NCBI GenBank assembly: GCA_020430865.1
Contig: JAGQIY010000775.1
Location: forward strand, 1-18,276
Length of the DNA stretch: 18,276 nucleotides
Source: Myxococcales bacterium
GTDB taxonomy: Bacteria > Myxococcota > Polyangia > Polyangiales > Polyangiaceae
Reading direction: 5' to 3'
Shown here piece after piece: positions 1 through 8,003 of this stretch. The notes under the pieces were generated by a model, which was not told the DNA's origin, did no database searches, and saw only the letters and a program-made list of their open reading frames with translations. Every line of letters starts with the position of its first letter. Position 1 is the first letter of the stretch. Both the position numbers and the translations under genes were made by a program.

Positions 1-2248
1 CGATCTGAGCTGCCTCGGGGAGACCACCACACAGCCGTCGCCACGCCACCCAGAGCGCCTGCCAGTTTCTACTTTCCCCATGGAATATAAGTCCCGCGGG
101 GATCAGCTTTGCGACACGCTGGATTCGCTGCTCGTCGCCTGGATAGCCGAAGCCCGGTCGCAGACAGAAGCCGGCGAGCAGCCAGAAGATGCGCTCATGA
201 TCCGCCGAGCGGCGCCGCGCGCCCGCGTCCTTGATCAACGCGTCGAAGAGGGCGCGGTTGGTCTCCGGCGTCCAGCTCTTGCGCTCGCCCAGGACCTTCT
301 CGAGCTCGCGCACCAGATCCTTGGTCTCGCGCGCCTTGACGTCGCTGCGACCCTTGCCGAAGACACGCTCGATCGCCTCCCTGGCTTGCTCGAAGCGCGG
401 GTCGCCGGGGAGCTGCGAGCGCCTGCTGACTGCTGGCATGGAGCTTGGTGGAATCGACCCCTTGGATCCCTCCGGCTCCGCGGGCACGCGGAGGTCGAAG
501 GCGAGCTCGTAGCGCCGGGACTCGGCTTCGGTCTTCTCCTCGCAGGCTAGCTCCAGGGTACCGATGGCCGACAGCTCGCCCACCAGCTCGACGCGGATCT
601 CCTGAGGCTTGTCAGCATCTGCCTCGAAGGCGTTCGACACCGGAGGCAGGCGTATGAAGCGGCTCTCGTCGATCTCGACCAGGCTGCCGGGGGCGTGCAC
701 GCTGGCGTCGTCGGACGCATACAGATCGAAGCGCACGGCCTGTCCGAGCAGCAGGCTCAGGGGTTGGGCTGCGGCGCGGTGAGGTTCTCCCTCCTTGGCA
801 CCCTTGGGCACCACGCAGATCGCGCGGCGCTTGGACGGATCCTCGCTGGCGGCCCCGATGTAGTAGCCACGGGCGGAGCCGCCGCCGATGCGCGGTCCGT
901 CCCCGCGCAGGGCCAGACCATAGACCACGGCGCCGCGCGCTACGGCGCGATCAGGATCCGACTCGTTCAGCACCGCCACGGGGCGCCTCGCCCACGCCCG
1001 GAACAGATCCTGGAGACGCTGCCGCGCCGCTTCCGAGCGGAACAAACCGCCGTTGAAGAGCAACGCGCTCGGGAGCCTGACCTCCTCGGACTGCGAATGG
1101 CGGCTCAGGAACCAGGCGATGTGGTGGGTGATCGCCGGATCGGACTCGTATGGCAAGCCGAACGCGACCAGGCCGCCGCGGCCTCGCTTTGGACGCGCGG
1201 TGATCGGCGCCTCGGGCAGGAAGCCATCGAAGAGCACGTCTCGCACTTCGTCGCGAGTGAGCGTCGCCTTCAAGGTGCTTCCCAGCAGCGCTGAGCCGCG
1301 ACCGAGGAGGCGAACCGCGGCCTCCGTCGGCGCGTCGGGGCCGAGCAGCTGTTCCTTGGCTGCGCGGCACGCCATCACGAGCTGAGCGAAGCGCCCGGCG
1401 TCCAGGTCTTCACCCTGCAGCTGATCAGCGAGCCGCTTCTCCACCAGGTGCGCCAGGGTCAGGTCCACGTTGTCGCCCCCGAGCAGCAAGTGGTTTCCCA
1501 CGGCGACGCGCTCGAGGCTCAGCTCCGCCGTGCCCGCCTGCCTTGCCACCTCGATCAAGGTGAGGTCCGTCGTTCCACCGCCGACATCGCAGACCAGGAT
1601 GCGCGCTGGCTCTGGGGACGAGCCGAGCAGCGCCTCGAGCTCCTTGGGGCCGCGGTCCGCGAGGTAGGCGTAGAAGGCGGCTTGAGGTTCCTCGAGGAGA
1701 CGAACAGCGAGTCCGGCGGCGCCAGCGGCGCTCAGGGTCAGCTCTCGAGCGCCTTGATCGAAGCTCGCTGGCACCGTGAGCACGACCTGCTGGTCTGAGA
1801 GCGGGAGCTCTGGATGTGCGCGGTCCCAGGCGACGCGAACGTGATCTAGCAGTCGAGCGCTGGCCTCGACAGGAGACAGCTTGGTCAGCTCTTCGGCTTC
1901 GCTCGCCCAGGGCAGGATCGGCGCGCTGCGGTCCACCCTGGGATGGCAGAGCCAGCTCTTGGCAGACGCGATCTGTCGCCCCGTGACCTCTCGGCCGCGA
2001 TTCCTGGCGTACTCGCCCAGCGCCCAGGGCGCGTCTCCCCACGGGTCGGCCACGGCTTCTTGCGCGAGCGGCGAGTAGAGGAACGATGGAAAGAGATCTC
2101 GGGCACTGACTTCGCCAGCGCCGATGAGCTGAGGGATCCGGAACAGCTCGACGGGTCCCGGCGCGCCGTCCTCGGCCAGCATCGAGTACGCCACGACGGT
2201 GTGGGTCGTGCCCAGATCGATGCCCACGATGCAGCCCTGCTTGCTCAC
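1..2248 (-). CDS. Atypical Hsp70-family chaperone with DUF3731-type C-terminal region (3' end cut by window edge)
   Basis: An actin-fold Hsp70 ATPase of the long, DUF3731-carrying type. 749 codons are visible and the frame is still open at the left edge; family members are usually about 900 residues. The phosphate-1 loop is at residues 11-17 (DLGTTHT), a Lys at the DnaK catalytic-lysine position at 97 (SAKSWL), phosphate-2 at 223-228 (GGGTTD), then an adenosine-site-like FNGGLF and a GSARGYYIG segment where DnaK has its linker/SBD start. There is no recognisable DnaK-type substrate-binding domain. The last ~150 visible residues (REAIERVFGKG, W..WRRLCGGL) fit DUF3731 from memory. The start is GTG at 2248: no other ATG, GTG or TTG lies in frame between it and the upstream stop, and no SD is visible. 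It is a clear paralogue of the Hsp70 at 10366-12180 (shared LLLGGDN, LPY..DPA and ARGA blocks). A role in protein folding or assembly is inferred; the client is unknown. Confidence 0.92.
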   Translation of the reverse strand, partial: MSKQGCIVGIDLGTTHTVVAYSMLAEDGAPGPVELFRIPQLIGAGEVSARDLFPSFLYSPLAQEAVADPWGDAPWALGEYARNRGREVTGRQIASAKSWLCHPRVDRSAPILPWASEAEELTKLSPVEASARLLDHVRVAWDRAHPELPLSDQQVVLTVPASFDQGARELTLSAAGAAGLAVRLLEEPQAAFYAYLADRGPKELEALLGSSPEPARILVCDVGGGTTDLTLIEVARQAGTAELSLERVAVGNHLLLGGDNVDLTLAHLVEKRLADQLQGEDLDAGRFAQLVMACRAAKEQLLGPDAPTEAAVRLLGRGSALLGSTLKATLTRDEVRDVLFDGFLPEAPITARPKRGRGGLVAFGLPYESDPAITHHIAWFLSRHSQSEEVRLPSALLFNGGLFRSEAARQRLQDLFRAWARRPVAVLNESDPDRAVARGAVVYGLALRGDGPRIGGGSARGYYIGAASEDPSKRRAICVVPKGAKEGEPHRAAAQPLSLLLGQAVRFDLYASDDASVHAPGSLVEIDESRFIRLPPVSNAFEADADKPQEIRVELVGELSAIGTLELACEEKTEAESRRYELAFDLRVPAEPEGSKGSIPPSSMPAVSRRSQLPGDPRFEQAREAIERVFGKGRSDVKARETKDLVRELEKVLGERKSWTPETNRALFDALIKDAGARRRSADHERIFWLLAGFCLRPGFGYPGDEQRIQRVAKLIPAGLIFHGESRNWQALWVAWRRLCGGLPEAAQI

Positions 2249-2451
2249 CGAGGGGGAGGTAGCAAATGTTCGTGCGCGCGCGAATGAAAGCCGCGACGCA
2301 GGACGACTTCCGCGCGGATTGGTGAGGAATGACGCGGCGTTTCACTGGATGCAACGCGCGCGGCGAAACCTTTGCGCGATTCCTGGACGGCGAAGCAAGG
2401 CCGTTTCATAGGCTCTTGGTGCCGTGAACACCGCGCCTCACCCCCACCCCG

Positions 2452-2499
2452 TGAAACGCAGTGAAACGCTTGCGACAACGTGTTTCAGTCTCTTGAAAC
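2452..2499. promoter_or_regulatory. Clustered TGAAAC/GTTTCA dyads, probable activator (UAS) sites
   Basis: Four TGAAAC-type hexamers fall within 48 bp. TGAAAC (2462-2467) and GTTTCA (2482-2487) form one dyad with 14 bp between arms and a TTG/CAA inner pair. GTTTCA (2482-2487) and TGAAAC (2494-2499) form a second dyad with 6 bp between arms that shares a half-site with the first. TGAAAC at 2452-2457 is a direct repeat 10 bp, one helical turn, before the next copy. Further GTTTCA copies lie at 2339-2344 and 2403-2408. Relative to the TSS predicted from the sigma-54 site, the dyad centres sit near -116 and -100, the usual place for enhancer-binding protein sites. That they bind such a protein is inference. 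Confidence 0.55.
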
Positions 2500-2564
2500 T
2501 GCCTGAACCCTGCCTGGACCAGTCGGAAGTCGGCGTTTCTCGCCATTTCCGTGAGGTCGAGCGC

Positions 2565-2580
2565 TGGCACGGGCGCTGCA
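2565..2580 (+). promoter_or_regulatory. Sigma-54 (-24/-12) promoter for the persulfide dioxygenase gene
   Basis: TGGCACGGGCGCTGCA matches the RpoN consensus (TGGCACG-N4-TTGCA) with one mismatch, CTGCA for TTGCA. The invariant GG and GC are 10 bp apart. The predicted TSS is near 2590, giving a leader of about 90 nt before the ATG at 2682. Other TGGCAC occurrences checked in the window lack the correctly spaced GC. The upstream dyads at 2452-2499 support a sigma-54 reading. Confidence 0.6.
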
Positions 2581-2670
2581 AAAGCTCACTCACCGACCAA
2601 CCGCGCCCGTGAGGCGCGCTTACACGAACCGTTTTCCTCCCTGGGCGCTCCCACGGGAGTGCGGGGGAAG

Positions 2671-2675
2671 AGGAG
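2671..2675 (+). promoter_or_regulatory. Shine-Dalgarno of the persulfide dioxygenase gene
   Basis: AGGAG in an A/G-rich run, 6 nt before the ATG at 2682. It stands out because most other genes in this window have no recognisable SD. Confidence 0.8.
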
Positions 2676-2681
2676 TGAGCC

Positions 2682-3572
2682 ATGCAGATCCAGGCATTCT
2701 ACGACAAGCCCACCTTCACGCTGACCTTCGTCGTCTGGGACGAGCAGACGAAGGACGCCGTGATCATCGATCCGGTGCTCGACTACAGCCAGCTCGGCGT
2801 CTCCACGGAGACCAAGAGCGCGAGCCACGTGCTCGACTTCGTCAGGAAGCGCGACCTGAAGGTGCATTACATCATGGAAACGCATGCCCACGCAGATCAC
2901 CTGACGGGCGCGCAGTTCCTGAAGCGTCACCTGGGCGCGAAGGTGGTGATCGGCGAGAAGATCACCAAGGTGCAGGCGATGTTCAAGGACATCTTCGACC
3001 TGGAAGAGCTGAAGACCGATGGCTCGCAGTTCGACAAGCTCGCCGCCGACGGTGAGGTCGTCAAGGCGGGGAGCCTCGACATCAAGGTGATCGCGACTCC
3101 AGGGCACACCCCCGCATGCGTCAGCTACTTGATCGATGACGCGGTGTTCACCGGTGACGCGCTCTTCACGGAGGACTACGGCACGGGACGTTGTGACTTT
3201 CCTGGAGGCAACGCCGCCGACCTCTACGACTCGGTTCACGGCAAGCTGTATGGTCTCCCAGACGACACGCGAGTCTTCGTTGGCCATGACTACCAGCCTG
3301 GCGGTCGCCCCCTGCGCTGGGAGACGACCATCGGCGAGAGCAAGCAAGAGAATCCCCAGCTCAAGCAGTCGACCGAGCGCGAAGCCTTCGTCGAGTCACG
3401 CCAGGCTCGCGACGCAACCCTCGACCCGCCGCGGCTGCTCTACCCGAGCGTGCAGATCAACATTGCCGCGGGGCAACTGCCTCCGGAGCACCCCAACGGT
3501 CGCCGCTACCTGTCGTTTCCGCTGAACCTGCGCAAGCCGACCGACGAGGCCGGCGAGCCCAAGGCGATGTAG
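2682..3572 (+). CDS. Persulfide dioxygenase / Blh-type metallo-beta-lactamase-fold hydrolase
   Basis: 296 aa, metallo-beta-lactamase fold. The metal motif HAHADH is at residues 68-73, with further ligand candidates H142 (GHTPAC) and D159 (TGDALF). [10 protein letters not shown] at about 167-176 and GHDYQPGG at about 201-208 are typical of Blh/persulfide dioxygenase proteins, related to ETHE1, in which a mononuclear Fe site oxidises glutathione persulfide to sulfite. The C-terminal extension ([20 protein letters not shown]) is also seen in Blh-type members. No rhodanese domain is fused. The start is well set: AGGAG at 2671-2675 lies 6 nt before the ATG. It is expected to be cytosolic and to act in sulfide/sulfane-sulfur detoxification. 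No sulfide:quinone oxidoreductase is next to it. The sigma-54 promoter and dyads upstream suggest induction by an enhancer-binding regulator. A glyoxalase-II-like hydrolase is the main alternative but fits less well. Confidence 0.88.
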   Translation: MQIQAFYDKPTFTLTFVVWDEQTKDAVIIDPVLDYSQLGVSTETKSASHVLDFVRKRDLKVHYIMETHAHADHLTGAQFLKRHLGAKVVIGEKITKVQAMFKDIFDLEELKTDGSQFDKLAADGEVVKAGSLDIKVIATPGHTPACVSYLIDDAVFTGDALFTEDYGTGRCDFPGGNAADLYDSVHGKLYGLPDDTRVFVGHDYQPGGRPLRWETTIGESKQENPQLKQSTEREAFVESRQARDATLDPPRLLYPSVQINIAAGQLPPEHPNGRRYLSFPLNLRKPTDEAGEPKAM

Positions 3573-3582
3573 GCCTCGCGCG

Positions 3583-3619
3583 CGCCCAGGCGTCCTCAGC
3601 TGCCAACAACGCCTGGGCG
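3583..3619 (+). terminator. Strong GC hairpin after the persulfide dioxygenase gene, probable terminator
   Basis: A perfect 11-bp stem: CGCCCAGGCGT (3583-3593) pairs with ACGCCTGGGCG (3609-3619) around a 15-nt loop, 11 nt after the stop codon. No T-tract follows, so it is not a textbook intrinsic terminator. It may act as a U-less terminator or as a 3'-end RNA stabiliser. Confidence 0.6.
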
Positions 3620-3653
3620 AATCATCGCCTCCCGTTGATGGGTCTCGCTCTGC

Positions 3654-3659
3654 TAGGCT
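3654..3659 (+). promoter_or_regulatory. -10-like TAGGCT immediately before the DUF1697 start
   Basis: TAGGCT ends 5 nt before the ATG at 3665, so transcription would begin at or next to the start codon (leaderless mRNA). No SD is present. A TTGATG sits upstream at 3635 but with only 13 bp spacing, so the -35 is uncertain. Confidence 0.4.
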
Positions 3660-3664
3660 GCGGC

Positions 3665-4222
3665 ATGGCCAAGGCGGAAGTCTATATCGCTCTGTTTCGT
3701 GGCATCAACCTCGGTGGCCACAAGAAGCTCCCGATGGCGAGGCTGCGTGAGCTGTGCGAGTCCTTGGGATTCACTTCCGTGCGGACATACATCCAGAGCG
3801 GCAACCTGGCGTTGCGCGCGAAGCTCGATCAGCCCAGCCTCGAGCAGGCGATCGAAGAGAGCGTCGCGCAGGAGTTCGGCTTCCATGCCGACGTGATCGC
3901 GCGCACCGCAAAGCAGTGGCGGAGCCTGGCCAAGTCACCCGGGTTTCCAGAGGCGGCAGAGCAACGGCCGAGGTTTCTGCAGCTGGGGCTCTCGAAGCAG
4001 AAGCCAGCCAGGGACTGCGTGGCGAAGATCGAGAAGTACGCGACCGACGAGCGCGTCGTGATGAAGGCTGGGGCGCTCTGGCTCGACTACGCGAGCGGCG
4101 TCGGGCGCTCGAAGGTCACGCCGGCCGTGCTGGATCGCGCGGCGGGATCGACCGTCACGCTGCGCAATTGGCGGACCGTCCAGGCGATCAGCGACCTGCT
4201 CGAGTCCGTGGAAGCCGGCTAG
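3665..4222 (+). CDS. DUF1697 family protein
   Basis: 185 aa. The N-terminus YIALFRGINLGGHKKLPM and the SGNLALR segment at about residues 39-45 are the hallmark blocks of DUF1697, a small cytosolic family of unknown biochemical function. A later block (RNWRTVQAISDLL) matches the family's conserved C-terminal TxRNWxTxxxL pattern. The length is normal for the family. A TTG 30 nt upstream (3635) is also in frame, but the family alignment begins at the ATG at 3665. There is no SD and a -10-like box lies just before the ATG. The gene follows the persulfide dioxygenase after a strong hairpin, so it is probably transcribed separately. No function can be assigned. Confidence 0.88.
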   Translation: MAKAEVYIALFRGINLGGHKKLPMARLRELCESLGFTSVRTYIQSGNLALRAKLDQPSLEQAIEESVAQEFGFHADVIARTAKQWRSLAKSPGFPEAAEQRPRFLQLGLSKQKPARDCVAKIEKYATDERVVMKAGALWLDYASGVGRSKVTPAVLDRAAGSTVTLRNWRTVQAISDLLESVEAG

Positions 4223-4299
4223 TCCCACCTCGCTGTGGGCGTCACCCTTCCCCAAGGCGACGGCACGCCCTGTGCACCAAGTTCCTCTCAGAGGCCGTC

Positions 4300-4689
4300 A
4301 TGCTCAAGCTCGTTTCCGCAGTTCTCGCCGCTGGTTTGCTCGTTTCTTCCGTGTCCTGTGGGCCTCCCACGACGCCCATTCCTGGCGCAGCTGCTGCCCG
4401 TTCTTCCATCGAAGGTCGCGTCACGCGCATCGAGCGAGGACCCGAGGACGAGCTGCAGCAGAATGTGCGCGTTACCGTCGCCGTTGACGATGGCACCGAG
4501 ATTGACGTGGATCTGGCGCCTGGCTGGGTGCTCGACGAGCGCGGACTCAGACTCGAGAAGGAGGACGCCGTGGCGATCGAGGCGCGCAGTGTGGCGGGAG
4601 GCCTCGAGGCGACGTCGATTCAATCCAGTGGACCGCGCATCGATCTGCGGGCCCAGGACGGCAAGCCGCTCTGGCACCCGAAGAAATAG
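4300..4689 (+). CDS. Small lipoprotein with an OB-like/DUF5666-like beta domain
   Basis: 129 aa. The start is the ATG at 4300 with GAGG at 4291-4294 as a weak SD. Residues 1-17 form a signal peptide (MLKLVSAVLAAGLLVSS) leading to a SVSC lipobox; Ser rather than Leu at -3 is unusual. The mature part after a Pro/Ala linker reads IEGRVTRIERGPEDE...RVTVAVDDGTEIDVDLAPGWVLDERGLRLEKEDAVAIEARSV. This alternating beta pattern resembles small OB-fold or DUF5666-type domains that begin with 'xxGxVxxI'. It contains no catalytic motif. It lies 77 nt after DUF1697 and 74 nt before the permease and may be co-transcribed with either. A periplasmic, membrane-anchored location is inferred; the function is not known. 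Confidence 0.75.
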   Translation: MLKLVSAVLAAGLLVSSVSCGPPTTPIPGAAAARSSIEGRVTRIERGPEDELQQNVRVTVAVDDGTEIDVDLAPGWVLDERGLRLEKEDAVAIEARSVAGGLEATSIQSSGPRIDLRAQDGKPLWHPKK

Positions 4690-4707
4690 CGGGTACCCGT
4701 CTCGAGG

Positions 4708-4726
4708 CCAGGCATCGAGGGCCTGG
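4708..4726 (+). terminator. Weak hairpin between the lipoprotein and the permease
   Basis: CCAGGC (4708-4713) pairs with GCCTGG (4721-4726) around a 7-nt loop, followed only by a short CTTT. It is a possible but weak terminator. A separate 11-bp repeat GTGCATTGCAC at 4742-4752 sits just before the permease start. Confidence 0.3.
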
Positions 4727-4763
4727 GCGGCTCTTTGGTGCGTGCATTGCACCCGTTCGACCC

Positions 4764-5981
<1,218 letters not shown>

Positions 5982-5993
5982 CGCGCTTTCGAC

Positions 5994-6650
5994 CTAGCGA
6001 TTCTTCGAGGACTTCGTCTTGCTCCTGACGCTGCTCTGCCGGTTCGGAGCGGAGCCTCTTGGAGCGTGAATCGTTTCCCCGCGAGAACACATGTCGACGT
6101 AGCGCTGGATCGCGTTCTCGCGCCCTTTCGCCGTCTTCAGGTTGTGCAGGCGGACCAGGATCGCGAATCGGTTGGCGCCATCGAGTCCTTCGAAGAAGCG
6201 CTTCGCCCTGGGGATCCTTGACAGGGCCTGCGAGAGATCGGCGGGCACCTCCGCGCTCCTCGCGCCAGGATACGCCCTGTCCCAGCGCCCATCGGCGCGA
6301 GCCTCCTCGATGGCAGCGCGCCCAGGTGCCTCGAGTCGGCCCGCGGTCAACAACTTCTCCGCCTTCTCCCGATTGATCCTGGACCAGGGGCTCTTCGAGG
6401 TGCGGCGGGTGAAGCGCTGCAGCCACGCGGTGTCGTCGAGGGCGGCCTTCTGGCTGTCGATCCAGCCCCAGATCAGGCCTCCCTCGACAGCCTCGGCGTA
6501 GGTGACCGATGGCGGTCCGCCGCGCTTGGCGATGCGCAGCCAGATCGCGCCAGACGTTGCGTGATGTCGCTTCAGCCATTTCAGCCACGCGCGTAGGTCA
6601 GCGAAATACAGGATGGGTTCGTCGGGCTTGGTCGTCCTAGGCGTGGCCAT
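5994..6650 (-). CDS. YdeI/OmpD-associated (OmdA) family protein
   Basis: 218 aa soluble protein. The N-terminal half (about residues 14-95) has the family's pattern: LRAWLKWLKRHH..S..IWLRIAK, YAEAVEGGLIWGWIDSQ, LQRFTRRTSKSPWSRINREKAEKL. The C-terminal part includes the OmdA-type stretch DLSQALSRIPRAKRFFEGLDGANRFAIL and a helical segment ending in ENAIQRYVDM. The family is linked to bacteriocin protection and antimicrobial-peptide resistance in enterics, but its biochemistry is not settled. The tail is basic and Ser-rich (RSKTKSSKNR). The start ATG at 6650 has no SD; TAGGGT lies 6 nt before it. It is convergent with the permease, and transcribed in the same direction as the lipoprotein upstream, 183 bp away. 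Confidence 0.85.
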   Translation of the reverse strand: MATPRTTKPDEPILYFADLRAWLKWLKRHHATSGAIWLRIAKRGGPPSVTYAEAVEGGLIWGWIDSQKAALDDTAWLQRFTRRTSKSPWSRINREKAEKLLTAGRLEAPGRAAIEEARADGRWDRAYPGARSAEVPADLSQALSRIPRAKRFFEGLDGANRFAILVRLHNLKTAKGRENAIQRYVDMCSRGETIHAPRGSAPNRQSSVRSKTKSSKNR

Positions 6651-6656
6651 TGCGCA

Positions 6657-6662
6657 ACCCTA
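6657..6662 (-). promoter_or_regulatory. -10-like TAGGGT before the YdeI-like gene
   Basis: On the minus strand TAGGGT ends 6 nt before the ATG at 6650 and there is no SD, consistent with a leaderless transcript. The -35 region is not convincing. Confidence 0.4.
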
Positions 6663-6718
6663 GCAGGAGGTTCCTTCGCTCATGACGGGTTGACGAAGCA
6701 TCTCCCGATGGATTCACC

Positions 6719-6733
6719 TGATTCAACGAATCA
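6719..6733. promoter_or_regulatory. TGATTC-AAC-GAATCA dyad upstream of the YdeI-like gene
   Basis: A perfect 6-bp inverted repeat with a 3-bp centre, about 69-83 bp upstream of the YdeI-like start. A direct GATTCA copy sits at 6711-6716. It lies in a locally AT-richer patch of the 183-bp gap (6651-6833). The size and symmetry suit a dimeric regulator's operator; no regulator gene is adjacent. Confidence 0.35.
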
Positions 6734-6833
6734 TGGAGACAGGACACTAGCCGCTCCGCGCCCCTCACCGTTCTACAAACCCGACTGGCGGCGACGGATC
6801 CCCTTCCGCGGGAGACCACCGCTGCCAGAGGGG

Positions 6834-7292
6834 CTACTCGGGGACGACTCTCAAGGGCACGTAGCTGCCGTCCGGTTCCCACCAGACGGCGCCGCCCTGA
6901 CGTAGCGCGCGAATGGCCTGCTCGTCTTCGATCTCGAGCGCTGTAGATTTTCCACTGGGATTTCCTGTGCTGGTCGTCGCCCGCAAGGAGAACACCAAGC
7001 GGCCGTCTCGCGGCTCGTAGTTGGGTGTGTAGTAGAAGGCATCGCTTCCGTAGGTCCAGCGCAGGAACCACTCGTCTCCTCGCTGCACGACCTCGGGACA
7101 TTTCTCGAACAGCGTTGAATCGTTGCACGAGAAGCCCGGACCAGGGCGCCAGCCGAGAGCGGTGCTCGGAGTCGGAGTCTCGGCGGGGCTCGACGCGCAG
7201 GCCGTCGCCAGCAGGCCCACTGCGACGAGGGATGCTGCGACGAGGGATGCTGCGACGAAGGATGCTGCGAAGAAGGAAGTGCGGTGTGACAT
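6834..7292 (-). CDS. Hypothetical lipoprotein with repetitive signal peptide
   Basis: 152 aa. The ATG at 7292 was chosen because it starts a signal peptide (MSHRTSFFAAS then V/L-AAS repeats) ending in LLATAC, an acceptable lipobox. The hydrophobic core is encoded by four 15-bp tandem repeats. The mature domain (about 120 aa) is Trp/Tyr-rich (WRPGPGFSCNDS, FLRWTYGSDAFYYTPNYEPRDGRLVFSLRA) and ends ...WEPDGSYVPLRVVPE; two Cys in it could pair. No family was recognised. It starts 7 nt after the methyltransferase stop, so the two are probably one operon, with GAAGAAAC just upstream as a poor SD. Probably an envelope protein; function unknown. Confidence 0.72.
   Translation of the reverse strand: MSHRTSFFAASFVAASLVAASLVAVGLLATACASSPAETPTPSTALGWRPGPGFSCNDSTLFEKCPEVVQRGDEWFLRWTYGSDAFYYTPNYEPRDGRLVFSLRATTSTGNPSGKSTALEIEDEQAIRALRQGGAVWWEPDGSYVPLRVVPE
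7221..7280. repeat. 15-bp tandem repeat (4 copies) inside a lipoprotein signal peptide
   Basis: Units at 7221-7235 and 7236-7250 are identical (TGCGACGAGGGATGC). 7251-7265 differs by one base and 7266-7280 is degenerate. The unit is a multiple of three and encodes a V-A-A-S-(L/F) pentapeptide on the minus strand, forming the signal peptide's hydrophobic core. Confidence 0.9.
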
Positions 7293-7299
7293 GTTGTTT

Positions 7300-7977
7300 C
7301 TAGTTTCTTCGACTCCAGACGCCCGTGCACTCGGGGAGCGTGGCACCCTCGAGCAGCTGGGCCTTCGCGTCACCGAAGAAGAACTCGATCAGCTCGCGAG
7401 CGGCTTCTGGTGAGTCGAAGCGATAATCCGTACGGATCGGCTGACAGACGAAGCCGCGCTCGGCTTCGAGCCAGGCGTAGTACTCGGCGAGCTCGCGATT
7501 GGGGGGTTTCGGGGCGCGGTGCCCGGTACCCAATGTCTCGATCACGACCAGCGTGCCACCGGGGCGCACCACGCGCGCGAGCTCGTCGAGGCACTTACCA
7601 ATCGCTCGTTGCCAGCTGTCGGGCTCCCAGTGGCGAAGGTGCCCGTAGACCCAGCCAGCGAGCCCGACGTCGGCGCTGTCCGTCTCGGTCGGGAGGCTTC
7701 TGGCATCCGCGAGGAACCAGCTGGCTTCGGGTAGCTGTGCCTTCCCGAGGCGCAGCATGCCTTCGGCGGCTTCGGTCGCGACGACCCTTGCGCCAGCCTG
7801 AAGCAAGAGCCGTGTTACGCGTCCGGTGCCGGCGCCGACTTCGATCACGCTTCGACCGCGCAAGTCGAGCAGAGCGTTCAGCGTCGCCGCGAGCTGCCCC
7901 TCGCGGTCTTCGGCTCGCACCAACCGGTCGTAGTGCTCGGCGTGGTCGCGATAGATCTCTTCGTAGCTGAGTCGCAT
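7300..7977 (-). CDS. Class I SAM-dependent methyltransferase
   Basis: 225 aa, soluble. Motif I EVGAGTG is at residues 46-52 (SAM glycine loop), the acidic motif II residue follows in VVATEAAEGML, then a post-I segment ...ADARSLP, and a motif near LDELARVVRPGGTLVVIETLG matches the Methyltransf_11/25 type. The N-terminal YEEIYRDHAEHYDRLV is the usual small-molecule-methyltransferase leader. No substrate can be read from the sequence. The ATG at 7977 is 26 nt after the kinase stop and the lipoprotein begins 7 nt after this gene's stop, so kinase, methyltransferase and lipoprotein form a likely operon. No SD is visible. Confidence 0.88.
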   Translation of the reverse strand: MRLSYEEIYRDHAEHYDRLVRAEDREGQLAATLNALLDLRGRSVIEVGAGTGRVTRLLLQAGARVVATEAAEGMLRLGKAQLPEASWFLADARSLPTETDSADVGLAGWVYGHLRHWEPDSWQRAIGKCLDELARVVRPGGTLVVIETLGTGHRAPKPPNRELAEYYAWLEAERGFVCQPIRTDYRFDSPEAARELIEFFFGDAKAQLLEGATLPECTGVWSRRN

Positions 7978-8003
7978 GTCGAACGTCGCATCTGGCTTCG
8001 CGG

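Larger units (their letters stand above)
2249..2681. promoter_or_regulatory. 433-bp divergent intergenic regulatory region
   Basis: This is the only gap over 300 bp in the window. It separates the minus-strand long hsp70 from the plus-strand persulfide dioxygenase. It holds six copies of TGAAAC/GTTTCA (starts at 2339, 2403, 2452, 2462, 2482 and 2494), a sigma-54-like promoter at 2565-2580 and an SD at 2671-2675. No convincing ORF with coding character is seen inside it. A weak -10-like TACCTC lies 7 nt before the hsp70 GTG on the minus strand, but no good -35 accompanies it. No CIRCE-type heat-shock operator was found. Confidence 0.7.

Noticed and set aside
1425..2354. Minus-strand open frame with an ATG at 2354 over the long Hsp70
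   Set aside because: Arg/Ser-rich shadow frame. The neighbouring frame from GTG 2248 gives a full Hsp70 ATPase domain.
2586..3347. Minus-strand open frame opposite the persulfide dioxygenase
   Set aside because: Shadow of a gene with full metal-binding motifs and a strong SD; the antisense product has no recognisable family.
7221..7280. CRISPR-like repeat array
   Set aside because: Units are contiguous without spacers and lie in frame inside a signal peptide; the same applies to 14908-14979.
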